Translations under genes and position numbers: made by a program
The notes under the pieces: generated by a model
Told to the model about the DNA's origin: nothing
Seen by the model: only the letters and a program-made list of their open reading frames with translations
Database searches by the model: none
Source: an uncultured Bacteroides sp.
GTDB taxonomy: Bacteria > Bacteroidota > Bacteroidia > Bacteroidales > Bacteroidaceae
Assembly: GCF_963677715.1 (NCBI RefSeq)
Contig: NZ_OY782493.1
Coordinates: forward strand, 558,001 to 622,000
Direction: 5' to 3'
DNA: 64,000 bases
Shown: positions 39,302-48,862 of the stretch, piece after piece
Layout of the letters: each line of letters opens with the position of its first letter
Numbering within the stretch: position 1 is the stretch's first letter

Positions 39302-40126
39302 TTATTTTAGAATAGTCTGAAAGCAAAGAGATTGGTCGAAATCTATTTGTGGTAGTTGATGTGCCGGTTCAAACAAGCCGTATACAGATGATCCGGAACC
39401 ACTCATCGATGAATAGATAGCCCCGTTATCATATAATTTATCTTTAATAGCTTTTATTTCGGGGTGTAGCGTAAATATACTGTGCTCAAAATCATTGGTC
39501 ATTAGTTCTTTCCATTGTGTAGGAGGGGAACATATAATTTCTTTTAATGAGATCTCTGGTTTGTGGGGAGTAACCATTGAAAAGGCTTCTTGTGTAGAGA
39601 CAAAAACAGCAGGTTTAACAATAATAATCTTGTAATTTTTTAAAGAAAGTTTGATGGGGGAGAATATATTTCCTATTCCCTCGGCGAATGCAGGTTGGTT
39701 ATGCACAAAAAAAGCACAATCGGCTCCTAACTTTGACGCATATTCTTCAAGTTGTTTATTGCTTAGATTTAGCTCAAATTTACTATTGAGTAGTTTTAGC
39801 ATAAAGGCGGCGTCCGATGAACCGCCTCCCAGTCCGGCTCCTGAAGGTATTGTCTTATGTAGATAGATGTTAATAGGAGGTAAATTGAACGATTCGGCGA
39901 GTAGCCGGTAGGCTTTTATTACAAGATTATCTTTGCCTTCTTTAGTTACGGATATGCCGGAGGAATGCAGACAAGATTCTTTTTGAGAAGTTGCCGGCAG
40001 GGTTATTTCGAGGGCATCTTCAATGGGTATGGGATAGAAAACTGTTTCGAGATTATGGTATTTGTCCGCACGTCTTTCCGTTATATTCAGTCCCAGATTT
40101 ATTTTGGCATTTGGAAATATTATCAT
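39302..40126 (-). CDS. ispE: 4-diphosphocytidyl-2-C-methyl-D-erythritol kinase
   Basis: GHMP kinase of the MEP isoprenoid pathway; phosphorylates CDP-methylerythritol. The start at 40126 (MIIFPNAKINLGLNIT) matches the family N-terminus better than an in-frame ATG at 40141, giving 274 residues. The ATP-binding glycine motif is IPSGAGLGGGSSDAAF, with SSMSGSGSSVYGLF near the C-terminus. A TAACTTTG box on the minus strand (plus 40191-40198) precedes it. It is convergent with the HU-LysM gene. Confidence 0.95.
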   Translation of the reverse strand: MIIFPNAKINLGLNITERRADKYHNLETVFYPIPIEDALEITLPATSQKESCLHSSGISVTKEGKDNLVIKAYRLLAESFNLPPINIYLHKTIPSGAGLGGGSSDAAFMLKLLNSKFELNLSNKQLEEYASKLGADCAFFVHNQPAFAEGIGNIFSPIKLSLKNYKIIIVKPAVFVSTQEAFSMVTPHKPEISLKEIICSPPTQWKELMTNDFEHSIFTLHPEIKAIKDKLYDNGAIYSSMSGSGSSVYGLFEPAHQLPQIDFDQSLCFQTILK

Positions 40127-40190
40127 TGGGGTTATATGCAATTATTTCGTTCTACTAAAAGGTTAAATACTCGATTTCGTTTGTTATTTG

Positions 40191-40198
40191 CAAAGTTA
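40191..40198 (-). promoter_or_regulatory. -7 box of ispE
   Basis: The minus strand reads TAACTTTG, a TAnnTTTG match upstream of ispE. Confidence 0.5.
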
Positions 40199-40284
40199 AG
40201 ACTTAATTTTAGTTTCTAACAAGCTTGTTCATAATAGCGTTCAAAATATTTTTGGTTCCCTATTAATAATCAAAATTCAATGAT

Positions 40285-40292
40285 TACCTTTG
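40285..40292 (+). promoter_or_regulatory. -7 box of dnaB
   Basis: TACCTTTG, a TAnnTTTG match 57 bases before dnaB. A purine-rich AAGAGGAG lies in the leader. Confidence 0.5.
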
Positions 40293-40349
40293 TAATACTA
40301 TAAATGTTCAAGAGGAGTAATAAATAACAAAATATAATTCAGCATAAGA

Positions 40350-41891
40350 ATGCCGGAACAAAGAAAAAACATACGCACAACAAGAGCAAAAACTCAGCCA
40401 GTAAATGATTATGGCCGTTTGCAGCCTCAGGCATTAGAACTTGAAGAGGCGGTTATCGGTGCACTAATGATAGAAAAAGATGCTTATTCTCAAGTAAGTG
40501 AAATTCTCCGCCCTGAATCTTTTTATGAACATCGGCATCAGCTTATCTATGCCGCTATTACCGATTTGGCAGTGCGACAAGAGCCGGTGGATATTCTTAC
40601 AGTAACGGAACAACTCCGTAAGCGTGCTGAGTTAGAAGAGGTTGGAGGTCCTTTTTATATTACTCAACTGAGTAGTAAGGTTGCTTCTTCGGCGCACATA
40701 GAATATCATGCCCGGATTATAGCTCAAAAATATCTGGCACGGCAGCTTATCACTTTTAGTAGTGACATAGAAACCAAAGCGTTTGATGAAACGCTGGATG
40801 TGGACGACCTCATGCAAGAAGCCGAAGGGAAGCTTTTTGAAATATCTCAGCGTAATTTAAAGAAAGATTATACACAAATCAATCCTATTATAGCGGAAGC
40901 TTATGAGCTATTGCAGAAAGCTGCAGCCCGAACGGATGGATTGAGCGGATTGGAGAGTGGATTTACTAAGCTGGATAAAATGACTTCGGGATGGCAAAAC
41001 TCTGATTTAGTTATTATAGCAGCTCGTCCGGCGATGGGGAAAACAGCTTTTGTTTTATCCATGGCTAAAAATATAGCGGTGAACTTTCGCCAACCTGTTG
41101 CCTTGTTTTCGCTTGAGATGAGCAATGTGCAGTTGGTAAATCGTCTTATAGTAAATGTTTGCGAAATTCCGGGCGAAAAAATTAAAAGCGGGCAACTGGT
41201 TGCTTATGAATGGCAACAATTGGATTATAAATTAAAAGATTTAATTGATGCTCCACTTTATGTAGATGATACTCCTTCGCTTTCGGTATTTGAACTTCGT
41301 ACAAAAGCTCGCAGATTAGTCAGAGAACATGAGGTGAAAATCATAATTATCGATTATCTTCAGTTAATGAATGCCAGTGGTATGTCGTACGGTAGTCGCC
41401 AGGAGGAAGTGAGTACTATTTCCCGTTCTCTCAAAGGACTGGCCAAGGAACTTGATATCCCCATTATTGCTTTGTCTCAGTTAAATCGTGGGGTGGAGAA
41501 TAGGGAAGGCATTGAAGGCAAGCGTCCGCAGTTGAGTGATCTTCGTGAGTCAGGAGCTATAGAGCAGGATGCCGATATGGTTTGTTTTATTCACCGCCCC
41601 GAGTATTATAAAATCTATACTGACGATAAAGGGAACGATCTTCGGGGCATGGCCGAAATTATTATAGCTAAACATCGTAATGGTGCGACAGGTGATGTTT
41701 TATTGCGATTCAAAGCGGAATATGCAAAATTTCAGAATCCGGATGATGACATGATTATACCCATGCCCGATGCAGGTGCTATGTTGGGCTCACGAATGAA
41801 TGGCAATGCGGTGGGAAGTATACCTCCGCCTAAGCCGGAAGAGCCGAACCCTTTTGGAAGTACGGGAAATGAAGGGCCATTGCCTTTTTAA
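40350..41891 (+). CDS. dnaB: Replicative DNA helicase DnaB
   Basis: 513 residues. The hexameric helicase that unwinds DNA at the replication fork. The N-terminal domain (about 20-125, LEEAVIGALMIEKDAY) is followed by a RecA-like ATPase with Walker A AARPAMGKTAFVLS, VALFSLEMSN, Walker B IIIIDYLQLM, and SQLNRGVENREGKRP-type and SDLRESGAIEQDADMV motifs. No intein interrupts it. The C-terminus is a short Gly/Pro-rich tail. Confidence 0.97.
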   Translation: MPEQRKNIRTTRAKTQPVNDYGRLQPQALELEEAVIGALMIEKDAYSQVSEILRPESFYEHRHQLIYAAITDLAVRQEPVDILTVTEQLRKRAELEEVGGPFYITQLSSKVASSAHIEYHARIIAQKYLARQLITFSSDIETKAFDETLDVDDLMQEAEGKLFEISQRNLKKDYTQINPIIAEAYELLQKAAARTDGLSGLESGFTKLDKMTSGWQNSDLVIIAARPAMGKTAFVLSMAKNIAVNFRQPVALFSLEMSNVQLVNRLIVNVCEIPGEKIKSGQLVAYEWQQLDYKLKDLIDAPLYVDDTPSLSVFELRTKARRLVREHEVKIIIIDYLQLMNASGMSYGSRQEEVSTISRSLKGLAKELDIPIIALSQLNRGVENREGIEGKRPQLSDLRESGAIEQDADMVCFIHRPEYYKIYTDDKGNDLRGMAEIIIAKHRNGATGDVLLRFKAEYAKFQNPDDDMIIPMPDAGAMLGSRMNGNAVGSIPPPKPEEPNPFGSTGNEGPLPF

Positions 41892-42272
41892 AATGCATTT
41901 TTGTGTATTTATTTCGGCTTTTATTTCCAATTGCAGGCTGATCTAGCTTAAAATAAGGGAACTTTTAGTTTAAGCTTCTACCACTTTTTAATATTCAATA
42001 AATTGTTTAACTGCCTTACTCTTTTCTTATCTGGAAAAGGCAGACTAAATAACATATAATGTAATGCTCCGTTACATTATATGTTATGACGATAACAATA
42101 TATGTAATGAGTCGGAAGTTCTGATCTGAAGCAAAATGTAACTTGATCCTTTTATCCGGGCACTTGCCTAAATGACTTTGTAGTCGTTTTTTCTGTGCCA
42201 TTATTCCCTGTCAACCGAAAAATCTTATTAAATTTGCAAGTCGTTTTTTGAAAACAATAAAATATTAATGAT
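41892..42272. other. Intergenic region dnaB-pheT with a strong hairpin
   Basis: No gene is supported in these 381 bases. They hold a 16-bp perfect stem (ATAACATATAATGTAA at 42049-42064, complement at 42072-42087, 7-base loop) without a T-run, a weaker CTGCCTT/AAGGCAG pair just upstream (42011-42043), and the pheT -7 box TAAATTTG at 42229-42236. A 61-codon minus-strand frame (42016-42201) crosses the hairpin and looks non-coding. Confidence 0.6.
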
Positions 42273-44735
42273 ATGAATATCTCTTATAATTGGCTGAAAG
42301 AGTATGTCGACTTTGACTTAACCCCTGATGAAGTGGCTGCTTCGCTTACTTCTATCGGACTGGAAACAGGGAGTGTGGAAGAAGTTCAAACCATTAAAGG
42401 CGGACTTGAAGGACTTGTTATAGGCGAAGTACTGACGTGCGTTAATCATCCCAATTCCGACCATCTGCATGTTACGACCGTTAATTTAGGAAATAGCGAG
42501 CCTACGCAAATAGTTTGCGGTGCACCCAATGTAGCTGCCGGGCAAAAGGTCGTTGTTGCCACTTTAGGAACTAAACTATACAACGGTGATGAATGCTTTA
42601 CTATTAAGAAATCAAAAATACGTGGTGTGGAGTCTATCGGCATGATTTGTGCTGAAGATGAGATTGGCATCGGAACGGATCATGCAGGTATCATTGTATT
42701 GCCGCCCGAAGCTGTTCCGGGTACTCTTGCCAAGGATTATTATAATATTAAAAGCGATTATGTGCTTGAGGTGGACATTACGCCCAACCGTGCAGATGCT
42801 TGTTCGCATTACGGTGTAGCACGCGATTTGTATGCCTTCTTACTTCAAAACGGATACAAAGCTACCCTGAAACGCCCTTCGGTAGATGCGTTTGCCATAG
42901 AGAATCATGATTTGGATATTTCGGTAACAGTAGAAAATAGTGAGGCATGCCCCCGCTATGCAGGTGTTTCAGTAAAAGGTGTAACGGTGAAAGAGAGTCC
43001 GGCATGGTTGCAGGATAAACTTCGTATTATCGGCATTCGCCCTATTAATAATGTTGTTGATATCACTAACTATATCGTTCATGCTTTCGGCCAACCTTTG
43101 CATTGCTTTGATGCCGGAAAAATTAAGGGCAATGAGGTTGTTGTTAAAACCATGCCCGAAGGAACCCCTTTCGTAACACTCGATGAGGTAGAACGTAAGC
43201 TTTCTGACCGTGACCTGATGATTTGCAATAAAGAAGAGGCCATGTGCATTGCCGGTGTATTTGGCGGATTAGATTCAGGTTCTACAGAAACAACCACCGA
43301 TGTGTTTCTGGAAAGTGCCTATTTTCATCCGACGTGGGTGCGTAAAACAGCTCGCCGCCACGGATTGAATACGGATGCTTCTTTCCGTTTTGAAAGAGGC
43401 ATTGACCCCAATGCAACTCTTTATTGCCTGAAGCTTGCCGCTTTGATGGTGAAAGAATTGGCCGGCGGAACCGTGTCATGCGAAATTAAAGATGTATGTG
43501 CTGCACCTGCCGAAGATTTCATCGTGGAACTCGCCTACGAGAAAGTAAACACGCTTATCGGAAAAGTGATTCCGGTAGAGACGATAAAAAGCATTGTGGC
43601 TAGTTTGGAGATGAAGATAACGGCAGAAACAGTCGAAGGACTTACGTTGGCCATTCCTCCTTACCGGGTAGATGTGCAGCGCGATGTGGATGTGACAGAA
43701 GATATTTTGCGCATCTACGGATATAACAATGTAGAAATACCCAGTACACTGAAATCAAGCCTCACAACAAAAGGCGTAGCCGATAAATCGAATAAATTAC
43801 AAAACATTGTATCAGAGCAACTTGTGGGCTGTGGGTTCAATGAAATATTGAACAACTCACTGACTCGTGCTGCTTATTATGACGGGTTAGAAACATACGC
43901 TTCGGATAATCTGGTGATGTTGATGAACCCTTTGAGCACCGATCTTAATTGTATGCGTCAAACGCTTTTGTTTGGCGGACTGGAAAGTATTGCTCATAAT
44001 GCTAATCGCAAGAATGCTGATTTAAAATTCTTTGAGTTCGGTAATTGTTATTACTTTCATGCCGATAAGAAGAATCCCGAAAAGGTACTGGCTGCTTATG
44101 CCGAAGATTATCATTTAGGCCTTTGGCTTACAGGACTGAAAGTATCCAATTCATGGGCACATGCCGATGAAGACAGTTCGGTTTATGAACTGAAGGCGTA
44201 CGTAGAAAACGTGCTAAAACGCCTCGGAATAGATCTGCAAAACCTGGTTGTAGGTAATCTTACGGATGATATTTTTGCCGCTGCTCTTTCGGTACATACA
44301 AAAGGAGGGAAACGACTGGCTTCTTTCGGAGTTGTTTCCAGAAAACAGCTGAAAGCTTTTGGCATTGACAATGAAGTCTATTACGCCGACCTTAACTGGC
44401 AAGAGTTGATGAAAGCTGTTAAGTCGGTAAAAATAAGCTATCGGGAGTTGTCTAAATTCCCTGCAGTAAAGCGTGACTTAGCCCTGTTGATTGATCGGAA
44501 AATTCAATTCTCTGAAATTGAAGAGATTGCTTACAATACGGAAAAGAAGCTTCTTCGCGACGTTTCCTTGTTTGACGTTTATGAAGGTAAAAACCTCGAA
44601 GCCGGTAAGAAATCGTATGCTGTAAGTTTCTTGCTTCAGGATGAAACACAGACACTGAACGATAAGTCGATTGATAAAGTGATGTCTAAACTGGTGAAGA
44701 ATCTGGAAGATAAGCTGGATGCCAAACTGAGATAA
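42273..44735 (+). CDS. pheT: Phenylalanyl-tRNA synthetase beta subunit
   Basis: 820 residues, normal for PheT. In order: the N-terminal tRNA-binding (EMAP-like) domain (VIGEVLTCVNHPNSDHLHVT), B3/4 editing domain, B5 domains (PYRVDVQRDVDVTEDILRIYGYN), the pseudo-catalytic core and the C-terminal anticodon-binding fold (SKFPAVKRDLALLIDR). It pairs with PheS, which is not in the window; separation of pheS and pheT is common in this phylum. Confidence 0.97.
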   Translation: MNISYNWLKEYVDFDLTPDEVAASLTSIGLETGSVEEVQTIKGGLEGLVIGEVLTCVNHPNSDHLHVTTVNLGNSEPTQIVCGAPNVAAGQKVVVATLGTKLYNGDECFTIKKSKIRGVESIGMICAEDEIGIGTDHAGIIVLPPEAVPGTLAKDYYNIKSDYVLEVDITPNRADACSHYGVARDLYAFLLQNGYKATLKRPSVDAFAIENHDLDISVTVENSEACPRYAGVSVKGVTVKESPAWLQDKLRIIGIRPINNVVDITNYIVHAFGQPLHCFDAGKIKGNEVVVKTMPEGTPFVTLDEVERKLSDRDLMICNKEEAMCIAGVFGGLDSGSTETTTDVFLESAYFHPTWVRKTARRHGLNTDASFRFERGIDPNATLYCLKLAALMVKELAGGTVSCEIKDVCAAPAEDFIVELAYEKVNTLIGKVIPVETIKSIVASLEMKITAETVEGLTLAIPPYRVDVQRDVDVTEDILRIYGYNNVEIPSTLKSSLTTKGVADKSNKLQNIVSEQLVGCGFNEILNNSLTRAAYYDGLETYASDNLVMLMNPLSTDLNCMRQTLLFGGLESIAHNANRKNADLKFFEFGNCYYFHADKKNPEKVLAAYAEDYHLGLWLTGLKVSNSWAHADEDSSVYELKAYVENVLKRLGIDLQNLVVGNLTDDIFAAALSVHTKGGKRLASFGVVSRKQLKAFGIDNEVYYADLNWQELMKAVKSVKISYRELSKFPAVKRDLALLIDRKIQFSEIEEIAYNTEKKLLRDVSLFDVYEGKNLEAGKKSYAVSFLLQDETQTLNDKSIDKVMSKLVKNLEDKLDAKLR

Positions 44736-44808
44736 GAAATAAATTAATAAAAATAATTGGTCTCTCTTGCTCTGTTAGTAGCAATGAAGACCATCAAAAT
44801 TAAAACCA

Positions 44809-45543
44809 ATGGGAAGAGCGTTTGAATATAGAAAAGCAACCAAATTAAAAAGATGGGGCAACATGGCCCGTACGTTTACAAGAATAGGTAAGCAAATTGC
44901 TATTGCAGTAAAAGCCGGCGGACCGGATTCGGAAAACAATCCGCATTTAAGAGCTGTCATAGCTAACGCCAAGCGCGAGAATATGCCGAAGGACAATGTG
45001 GAACGCGCCATTAAGAACGCTATGGGTAAAGACCAGAAAGACTATAAAGAAATGGTTTATGAAGGTTATGCCCCCTTTGGAATTGCTGTGTTGGTAGAAA
45101 CGGCAACAGACAACACGACTCGTACCGTTGCTAACGTTCGTAGCGTGTTTAATAAGTTTGGCGGTACTCTCGGAACATCAGGAAGTCTTGATTTTATGTT
45201 TAGCCACAAATCGGTGTTCATTATTGCCAAAAAAGAAGGAATGTCTGTTGAGGATCTTATTCTGGAGCTTATCGATTTTGGAGTAGATGAAGAAGTAGAC
45301 GAAGACGGAGATGAAATTACATTATATGGAGAGTTTCAATCATTCAATTTAATTCTAACCTATCTGGAACAAAACGGCTATGAAATTAAGAGTTCTGAAT
45401 TTACCCGTATTCCTACTGATGAAAAGGAGTTGAATGCTGAACAGCGGGCAACTATAGAAAAAATGGTAGAACGCTTTGAAGAAGATGAAGATGTGCAAAA
45501 TGTTTATACAAACATGAAGCCTTCAGAAGATGACGAAGAGTAA
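44809..45543 (+). CDS. YebC/PmpR family protein
   Basis: 244 residues. Signatures are MGRAFEYRKATKLKRWGNM-type N-terminus, FTRIGKQIAIAVKAGGPD, NPHLRAVIANAKRENMPKDN and YEGYAPFGIAVLVE. Members have been described as DNA-binding regulators and, more recently, as translation factors that relieve stalling at proline-rich stretches. The sequence itself cannot separate those roles. Its stop overlaps the next ATG by one base (TAATG). Confidence 0.94.
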   Translation: MGRAFEYRKATKLKRWGNMARTFTRIGKQIAIAVKAGGPDSENNPHLRAVIANAKRENMPKDNVERAIKNAMGKDQKDYKEMVYEGYAPFGIAVLVETATDNTTRTVANVRSVFNKFGGTLGTSGSLDFMFSHKSVFIIAKKEGMSVEDLILELIDFGVDEEVDEDGDEITLYGEFQSFNLILTYLEQNGYEIKSSEFTRIPTDEKELNAEQRATIEKMVERFEEDEDVQNVYTNMKPSEDDEE

Positions 45544-45788
45544 TGAAATACACCTATAAAACAAAAGGTACTTGTAGTACTAATATTGAACTTGATATAG
45601 AAGACGGCATTGTAAAGGAAATTGCTTTTTGGGGAGGCTGTAATGGTAATCTTCAGGGCATTTCCCGATTAATAAAAGGCATGCCTGTAGGCATTGTCAT
45701 AGAAAAGCTGGAAGGTATTCGCTGTGGAGAGCGCCCCACTTCCTGTCCCGATCAGTTATGTAAAGCTCTTCGCGAAATGGGATATTGA
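45543..45788 (+). CDS. TSCPD domain protein (TIGR03905-like)
   Basis: 81 residues with KGTCSTNIELDIEDG at the N-terminus and GGCNGNLQGISRLIKG, then CGERPTSCPDQLCKAL at the C-terminus. The four spaced cysteines suggest metal binding. The TSCPD domain occurs alone or at the end of some ribonucleotide reductases; the role of the stand-alone form is unknown. Coupled to yebC by a one-base overlap. Confidence 0.9.
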   Translation: MKYTYKTKGTCSTNIELDIEDGIVKEIAFWGGCNGNLQGISRLIKGMPVGIVIEKLEGIRCGERPTSCPDQLCKALREMGY

Positions 45789-45852
45789 ATTATTAAAATA
45801 GCAGTTGCTGCATATTCCCCCAAAAAGGTTATATAGTATATTAATAAGTTTT

Positions 45853-45860
45853 TATCTTTG
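45853..45860 (+). promoter_or_regulatory. -7 box of the Nramp transporter operon
   Basis: TATCTTTG, a TAnnTTTG match 32 bases before the Nramp start. It probably also serves xth and the C_GCAxxG_C_C gene, which follow with gaps of 3 and 4 bases. Confidence 0.55.
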
Positions 45861-45892
45861 CACAAACGATAGAAACTTATTAATTATTAATA

Positions 45893-47146
45893 ATGCGAAA
45901 TATATTCCATGATTTAAAAAGGAAAGACCACAAGCGCTATTTAGGTGGTCTGGACATCTTCAGATATATCGGCCCCGGATTGTTGGTTACTGTTGGTTTT
46001 ATTGATCCGGGAAATTGGGCTTCTAATTTTGCCGCCGGCTCCGAATTTGGTTATTCTTTGTTATGGGTAGTGACCCTGTCTACAATTATGCTTATTGTTT
46101 TGCAGCATAACGTGGCTCACTTGGGGATAGTAACCGGTCTCTGCCTGTCGGAAGCTGCGACGAAATACACGCCCAAATGGATTTCCCGTCCCGTATTAGG
46201 AACAGCTGTGCTGGCTTCCATCTCTACGTCATTAGCCGAAATATTGGGTGGAGCTATTGCTCTGCAAATGCTGCTTGATATATCCATAGTATGGGGAGCT
46301 GTGCTTACCACTGTTTTTGTGTCCGTTATGCTTCTGACTAATTCTTATAAAAAGATAGAACGATCTATTATCGCATTTGTCTCCGTTATCGGTTTATCAT
46401 TTATCTACGAATTGTTTTTGGTGAAAATAGATTGGCCTCTTGCTGTTTACGGATGGGTTACACCTGTCATTCCCCATGGCAGTATGCTCATTATTATGAG
46501 TGTATTAGGTGCAGTTGTTATGCCCCATAATTTATTTTTGCACTCAGAGGTTATTCAGAGCCATGAGTACAATAAGAAAGATGATGAGTCCATTAAGCGG
46601 GTATTGAAATACGAATTGTTTGATACTCTTTTTTCCATGATTGTAGGGTGGGCCATCAATAGCGCCATGATTTTATTGGCGGCTGCTACCTTTTTTAAGA
46701 GTGGCATTCATGTAGAAGAGTTGCAGCAAGCTAAAACCTTATTAGAACCCTTGTTAGGAAGTAACGCCGCCATTGTTTTTGCGTTGGCATTGCTCATGGC
46801 GGGTGTGTCGTCTACTATTACGAGTGGTATGGCTGCAGGCTCTATCTTTGCCGGTATCTTCGGCGAATCTTATCATATTAAAGATATACACTCTTTGTTT
46901 GGTGTTATTCTCTCGTTAGGTCTTGCCTTGCTTATCATCTTTTTTATAGCAGATCCGTTTAAAGGCCTGATTATCTCCCAGATGATACTGAGCATTCAAT
47001 TACCTTTTACGGTTTTTCTGCAAGTGGGATTAACTTCTTCGAGCAAGGTGATGGGCAAATATGTGAATAGCAGATGGAGTACATTTGTGCTATACTCAAT
47101 AGCAGTAATTGTTTCTGTATTAAATATCATGCTTTTATTCTCATAG
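45893..47146 (+). CDS. Nramp family divalent metal transporter
   Basis: 417 residues, about 11 helices. The hallmark metal-binding DPGNW is in TVGFIDPGNWASN (helix 1) and the MPHNLFLHSE motif in helix 6. Nramp carriers use protons to import Mn(2+), Fe(2+) and similar ions. The helix 6 sequence is AVVMPHNLF; family members with Ala-x-x-Met-Pro-His carry Mn/Fe. Regulation by metal is not visible. It is followed 3 bases later by xth. Confidence 0.92.
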   Translation: MRNIFHDLKRKDHKRYLGGLDIFRYIGPGLLVTVGFIDPGNWASNFAAGSEFGYSLLWVVTLSTIMLIVLQHNVAHLGIVTGLCLSEAATKYTPKWISRPVLGTAVLASISTSLAEILGGAIALQMLLDISIVWGAVLTTVFVSVMLLTNSYKKIERSIIAFVSVIGLSFIYELFLVKIDWPLAVYGWVTPVIPHGSMLIIMSVLGAVVMPHNLFLHSEVIQSHEYNKKDDESIKRVLKYELFDTLFSMIVGWAINSAMILLAAATFFKSGIHVEELQQAKTLLEPLLGSNAAIVFALALLMAGVSSTITSGMAAGSIFAGIFGESYHIKDIHSLFGVILSLGLALLIIFFIADPFKGLIISQMILSIQLPFTVFLQVGLTSSSKVMGKYVNSRWSTFVLYSIAVIVSVLNIMLLFS

Positions 47147-47149
47147 ATT

Positions 47150-47911
47150 ATGAAAATTATTACCTATAACGTTAACGGCTTGCGTGCCGCTGCATCTAAA
47201 GGACTTGCCGACTGGTTGGAGCAAGAGTCTCCCGATGTGCTTTGTGTGCAGGAAACGAAATTACAACCCGATCAATATCCCGGCGAGGCATTTGAGGCTC
47301 TGGGATATAAAGCTTATTTGTATTCTGCACAGAAAAAAGGATATAGCGGTGTGGCTATTCTCACCCGTAAAGAACCCGACCATGTGGAATACGGCATGGG
47401 CATTGAGGAGTACGATAACGAGGGACGTTTTATTAGGGCCGATTATGGCGACCTTTCTGTTGTCAGCGTATATCATCCCTCGGGGACGAGCGGGGATGAG
47501 CGTCAGGAGTTCAAAATGATATGGCTCGAAGCCTTTCAGAAGTATGTTAACGAATTGAAGAAAACGCGCCCAAAACTGATACTTTGCGGAGATTATAATA
47601 TTTGCCATGAAGCAATGGATATTCACGATCCGGTGCGTAATGCAACCAACAGCGGTTTCCTACCCGAAGAGCGGGAATGGATGACACGTTTTCTTGCTAC
47701 CGGATTTATTGACTCTTTTCGTTTTTTATATCCTCATAAACAAGAATATACGTGGTGGAGTTATCGATTTAACTCACGGGCAAAGAACAAAGGATGGCGC
47801 ATAGATTATTGCATGGTTACCGAAGAGGTCAAGCCGCTACTTAAAGAGGCTCGTATACTTGGTGATGCGATACATTCAGATCATTGTCCCATGTCGCTGG
47901 AAATACAATAA
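47150..47911 (+). CDS. xth: Exodeoxyribonuclease III
   Basis: 253-residue AP endonuclease / 3'-5' exonuclease for base-excision repair. All active-site blocks of the EEP family are present: ITYNVNGLRAAASKG (Asn), VQETK (metal Glu), VYHPSG, GDYNICHEA, WRIDYCMV and SDHCPM (catalytic Asp-His). The start codon lies 3 bases after the Nramp stop, so the two are co-transcribed. Confidence 0.95.
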   Translation: MKIITYNVNGLRAAASKGLADWLEQESPDVLCVQETKLQPDQYPGEAFEALGYKAYLYSAQKKGYSGVAILTRKEPDHVEYGMGIEEYDNEGRFIRADYGDLSVVSVYHPSGTSGDERQEFKMIWLEAFQKYVNELKKTRPKLILCGDYNICHEAMDIHDPVRNATNSGFLPEEREWMTRFLATGFIDSFRFLYPHKQEYTWWSYRFNSRAKNKGWRIDYCMVTEEVKPLLKEARILGDAIHSDHCPMSLEIQ

Positions 47912-47915
47912 AATA

Positions 47916-48383
47916 ATGGATGAATTAGAAAATAGAATACAACGGGCAACAAAGCTATTTAAAAGCGGATATAATTGCTCGCAGTCGGTTGTGGCCGCAT
48001 TTGCCGATATGTATGGGTTTACGGAAGAACAAGCCTTGAAGATGTCTGCTTCTTTTGGCGGAGGTATCGGCCGGATGCGCGAAACTTGCGGAGCTGCTTG
48101 CGGCATGTTTATACTGGCCGGACTAGAAAAGGGTATCACTGAAGCGAGCGACCGGGAAGGGAAGGCAGCTAATTATGCACTGGTACAAGAATTGGCAGCG
48201 GAATTTAAAAAGAGAAACGGTTCCTTAATTTGTGCGGAACTACTTGGATTGAAGAAAAAAGATCCGATATCTACCGTTCCGGAGGAAAGAACCGAACTGT
48301 ATTATGCAAAAAGACCTTGTGCTAAGATGGTGGAAGAAGCAGCTAAAATATGGGGCGACTATCTTCTAAGTCTGAAAAAATGA
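47916..48383 (+). CDS. C_GCAxxG_C_C family redox protein
   Basis: 155 residues from ATG 47916 (MDELENRIQRATKLF); an upstream ATG at 47859 lies inside xth and is rejected. Cysteines are arranged as CSQSVVAAFADMYG, then TCGAACGMFILAGLEKG, CAELLG and CAKMVEEAA, the pattern that names the family (C_GCAxxG_C_C). These small proteins are predicted redox or metal-cluster proteins with no firm function. It follows xth by 4 bases. Confidence 0.9.
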   Translation: MDELENRIQRATKLFKSGYNCSQSVVAAFADMYGFTEEQALKMSASFGGGIGRMRETCGAACGMFILAGLEKGITEASDREGKAANYALVQELAAEFKKRNGSLICAELLGLKKKDPISTVPEERTELYYAKRPCAKMVEEAAKIWGDYLLSLKK

Positions 48384-48456
48384 ACTTTGGATGAATTATT
48401 TTATTACAAATGTATTAAATAAATGTCTGTAATGTGTTCTATAACATTATTATATT

Positions 48457-48464
48457 TATATTTG
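48457..48464 (+). promoter_or_regulatory. -7 box of the winged-helix gene
   Basis: TATATTTG, a TAnnTTTG match, with TGTG 20 bases upstream near -33. It lies 74 bases before the gene. Confidence 0.5.
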
Positions 48465-48538
48465 CAATGCGATAAAATCTGATTGAAAGATAACATTCGG
48501 ATTAAGGAACATAGAGTCTAACTAAAAAATTAAAAGCA

Positions 48539-48739
48539 ATGTTGAAAGAAAAAGCAGGCGTTAATGCCGGTAAAATCTGGAATGCGCTTAATGAAACCGA
48601 AGGACTGACGGCCAAAGAAATAAAAAAGGCTACTAAATTGGTCGATAAAGATCTTTTTCTCGGACTGGGTTGGTTGTTAAGAGAAAACAAAATCTCTACC
48701 AAAGAGGTTGAAGGAGAACTTTTCGTGAAACTTAGCTAG
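48539..48739 (+). CDS. Small winged-helix protein
   Basis: 66 residues: NAGKIWNALNETEGLTAKEIKKATKL (helices 1-2), DKDLFLGLGWLLRENKI (recognition-like helix) and KEVEGELFVKLS (wing). This is the short winged helix-turn-helix family common in Bacteroidota. There is no effector domain, so it may bind nucleic acid or act in a complex; no target is known. It has its own promoter and a strong terminator. Confidence 0.87.
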   Translation: MLKEKAGVNAGKIWNALNETEGLTAKEIKKATKLVDKDLFLGLGWLLRENKISTKEVEGELFVKLS

Positions 48740-48759
48740 GAACGTTCTTAACTAACGTA

Positions 48760-48807
48760 AAAAAAAGTACGTTGATGCATACGATATGTCTCAACGTACT
48801 TTTTTTT
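48760..48807 (+). terminator. Rho-independent terminator of the winged-helix gene
   Basis: A 14-bp stem (AAAAAGTACGTTGA and complement) with a 16-base loop and a T-run, 20 bases after the stop. A-tracts on the left arm make it usable from both strands. Confidence 0.9.
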
Positions 48808-48822
48808 ATTCTTCCATTTGCG

Positions 48823-48830
48823 TATCTTTG
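48823..48830 (+). promoter_or_regulatory. -7 box of lepA
   Basis: TATCTTTG, a TAnnTTTG match 32 bases before the lepA start. Confidence 0.55.
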
Positions 48831-48862
48831 TCCACCAAATATATTATATTTAGATATCCAAC

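Noticed and set aside
42016-42201. A 61-codon minus-strand frame between dnaB and pheT
   Set aside because: It spans the perfect hairpin at 42049-42087, has no promoter and its translation shows no domain or signal.
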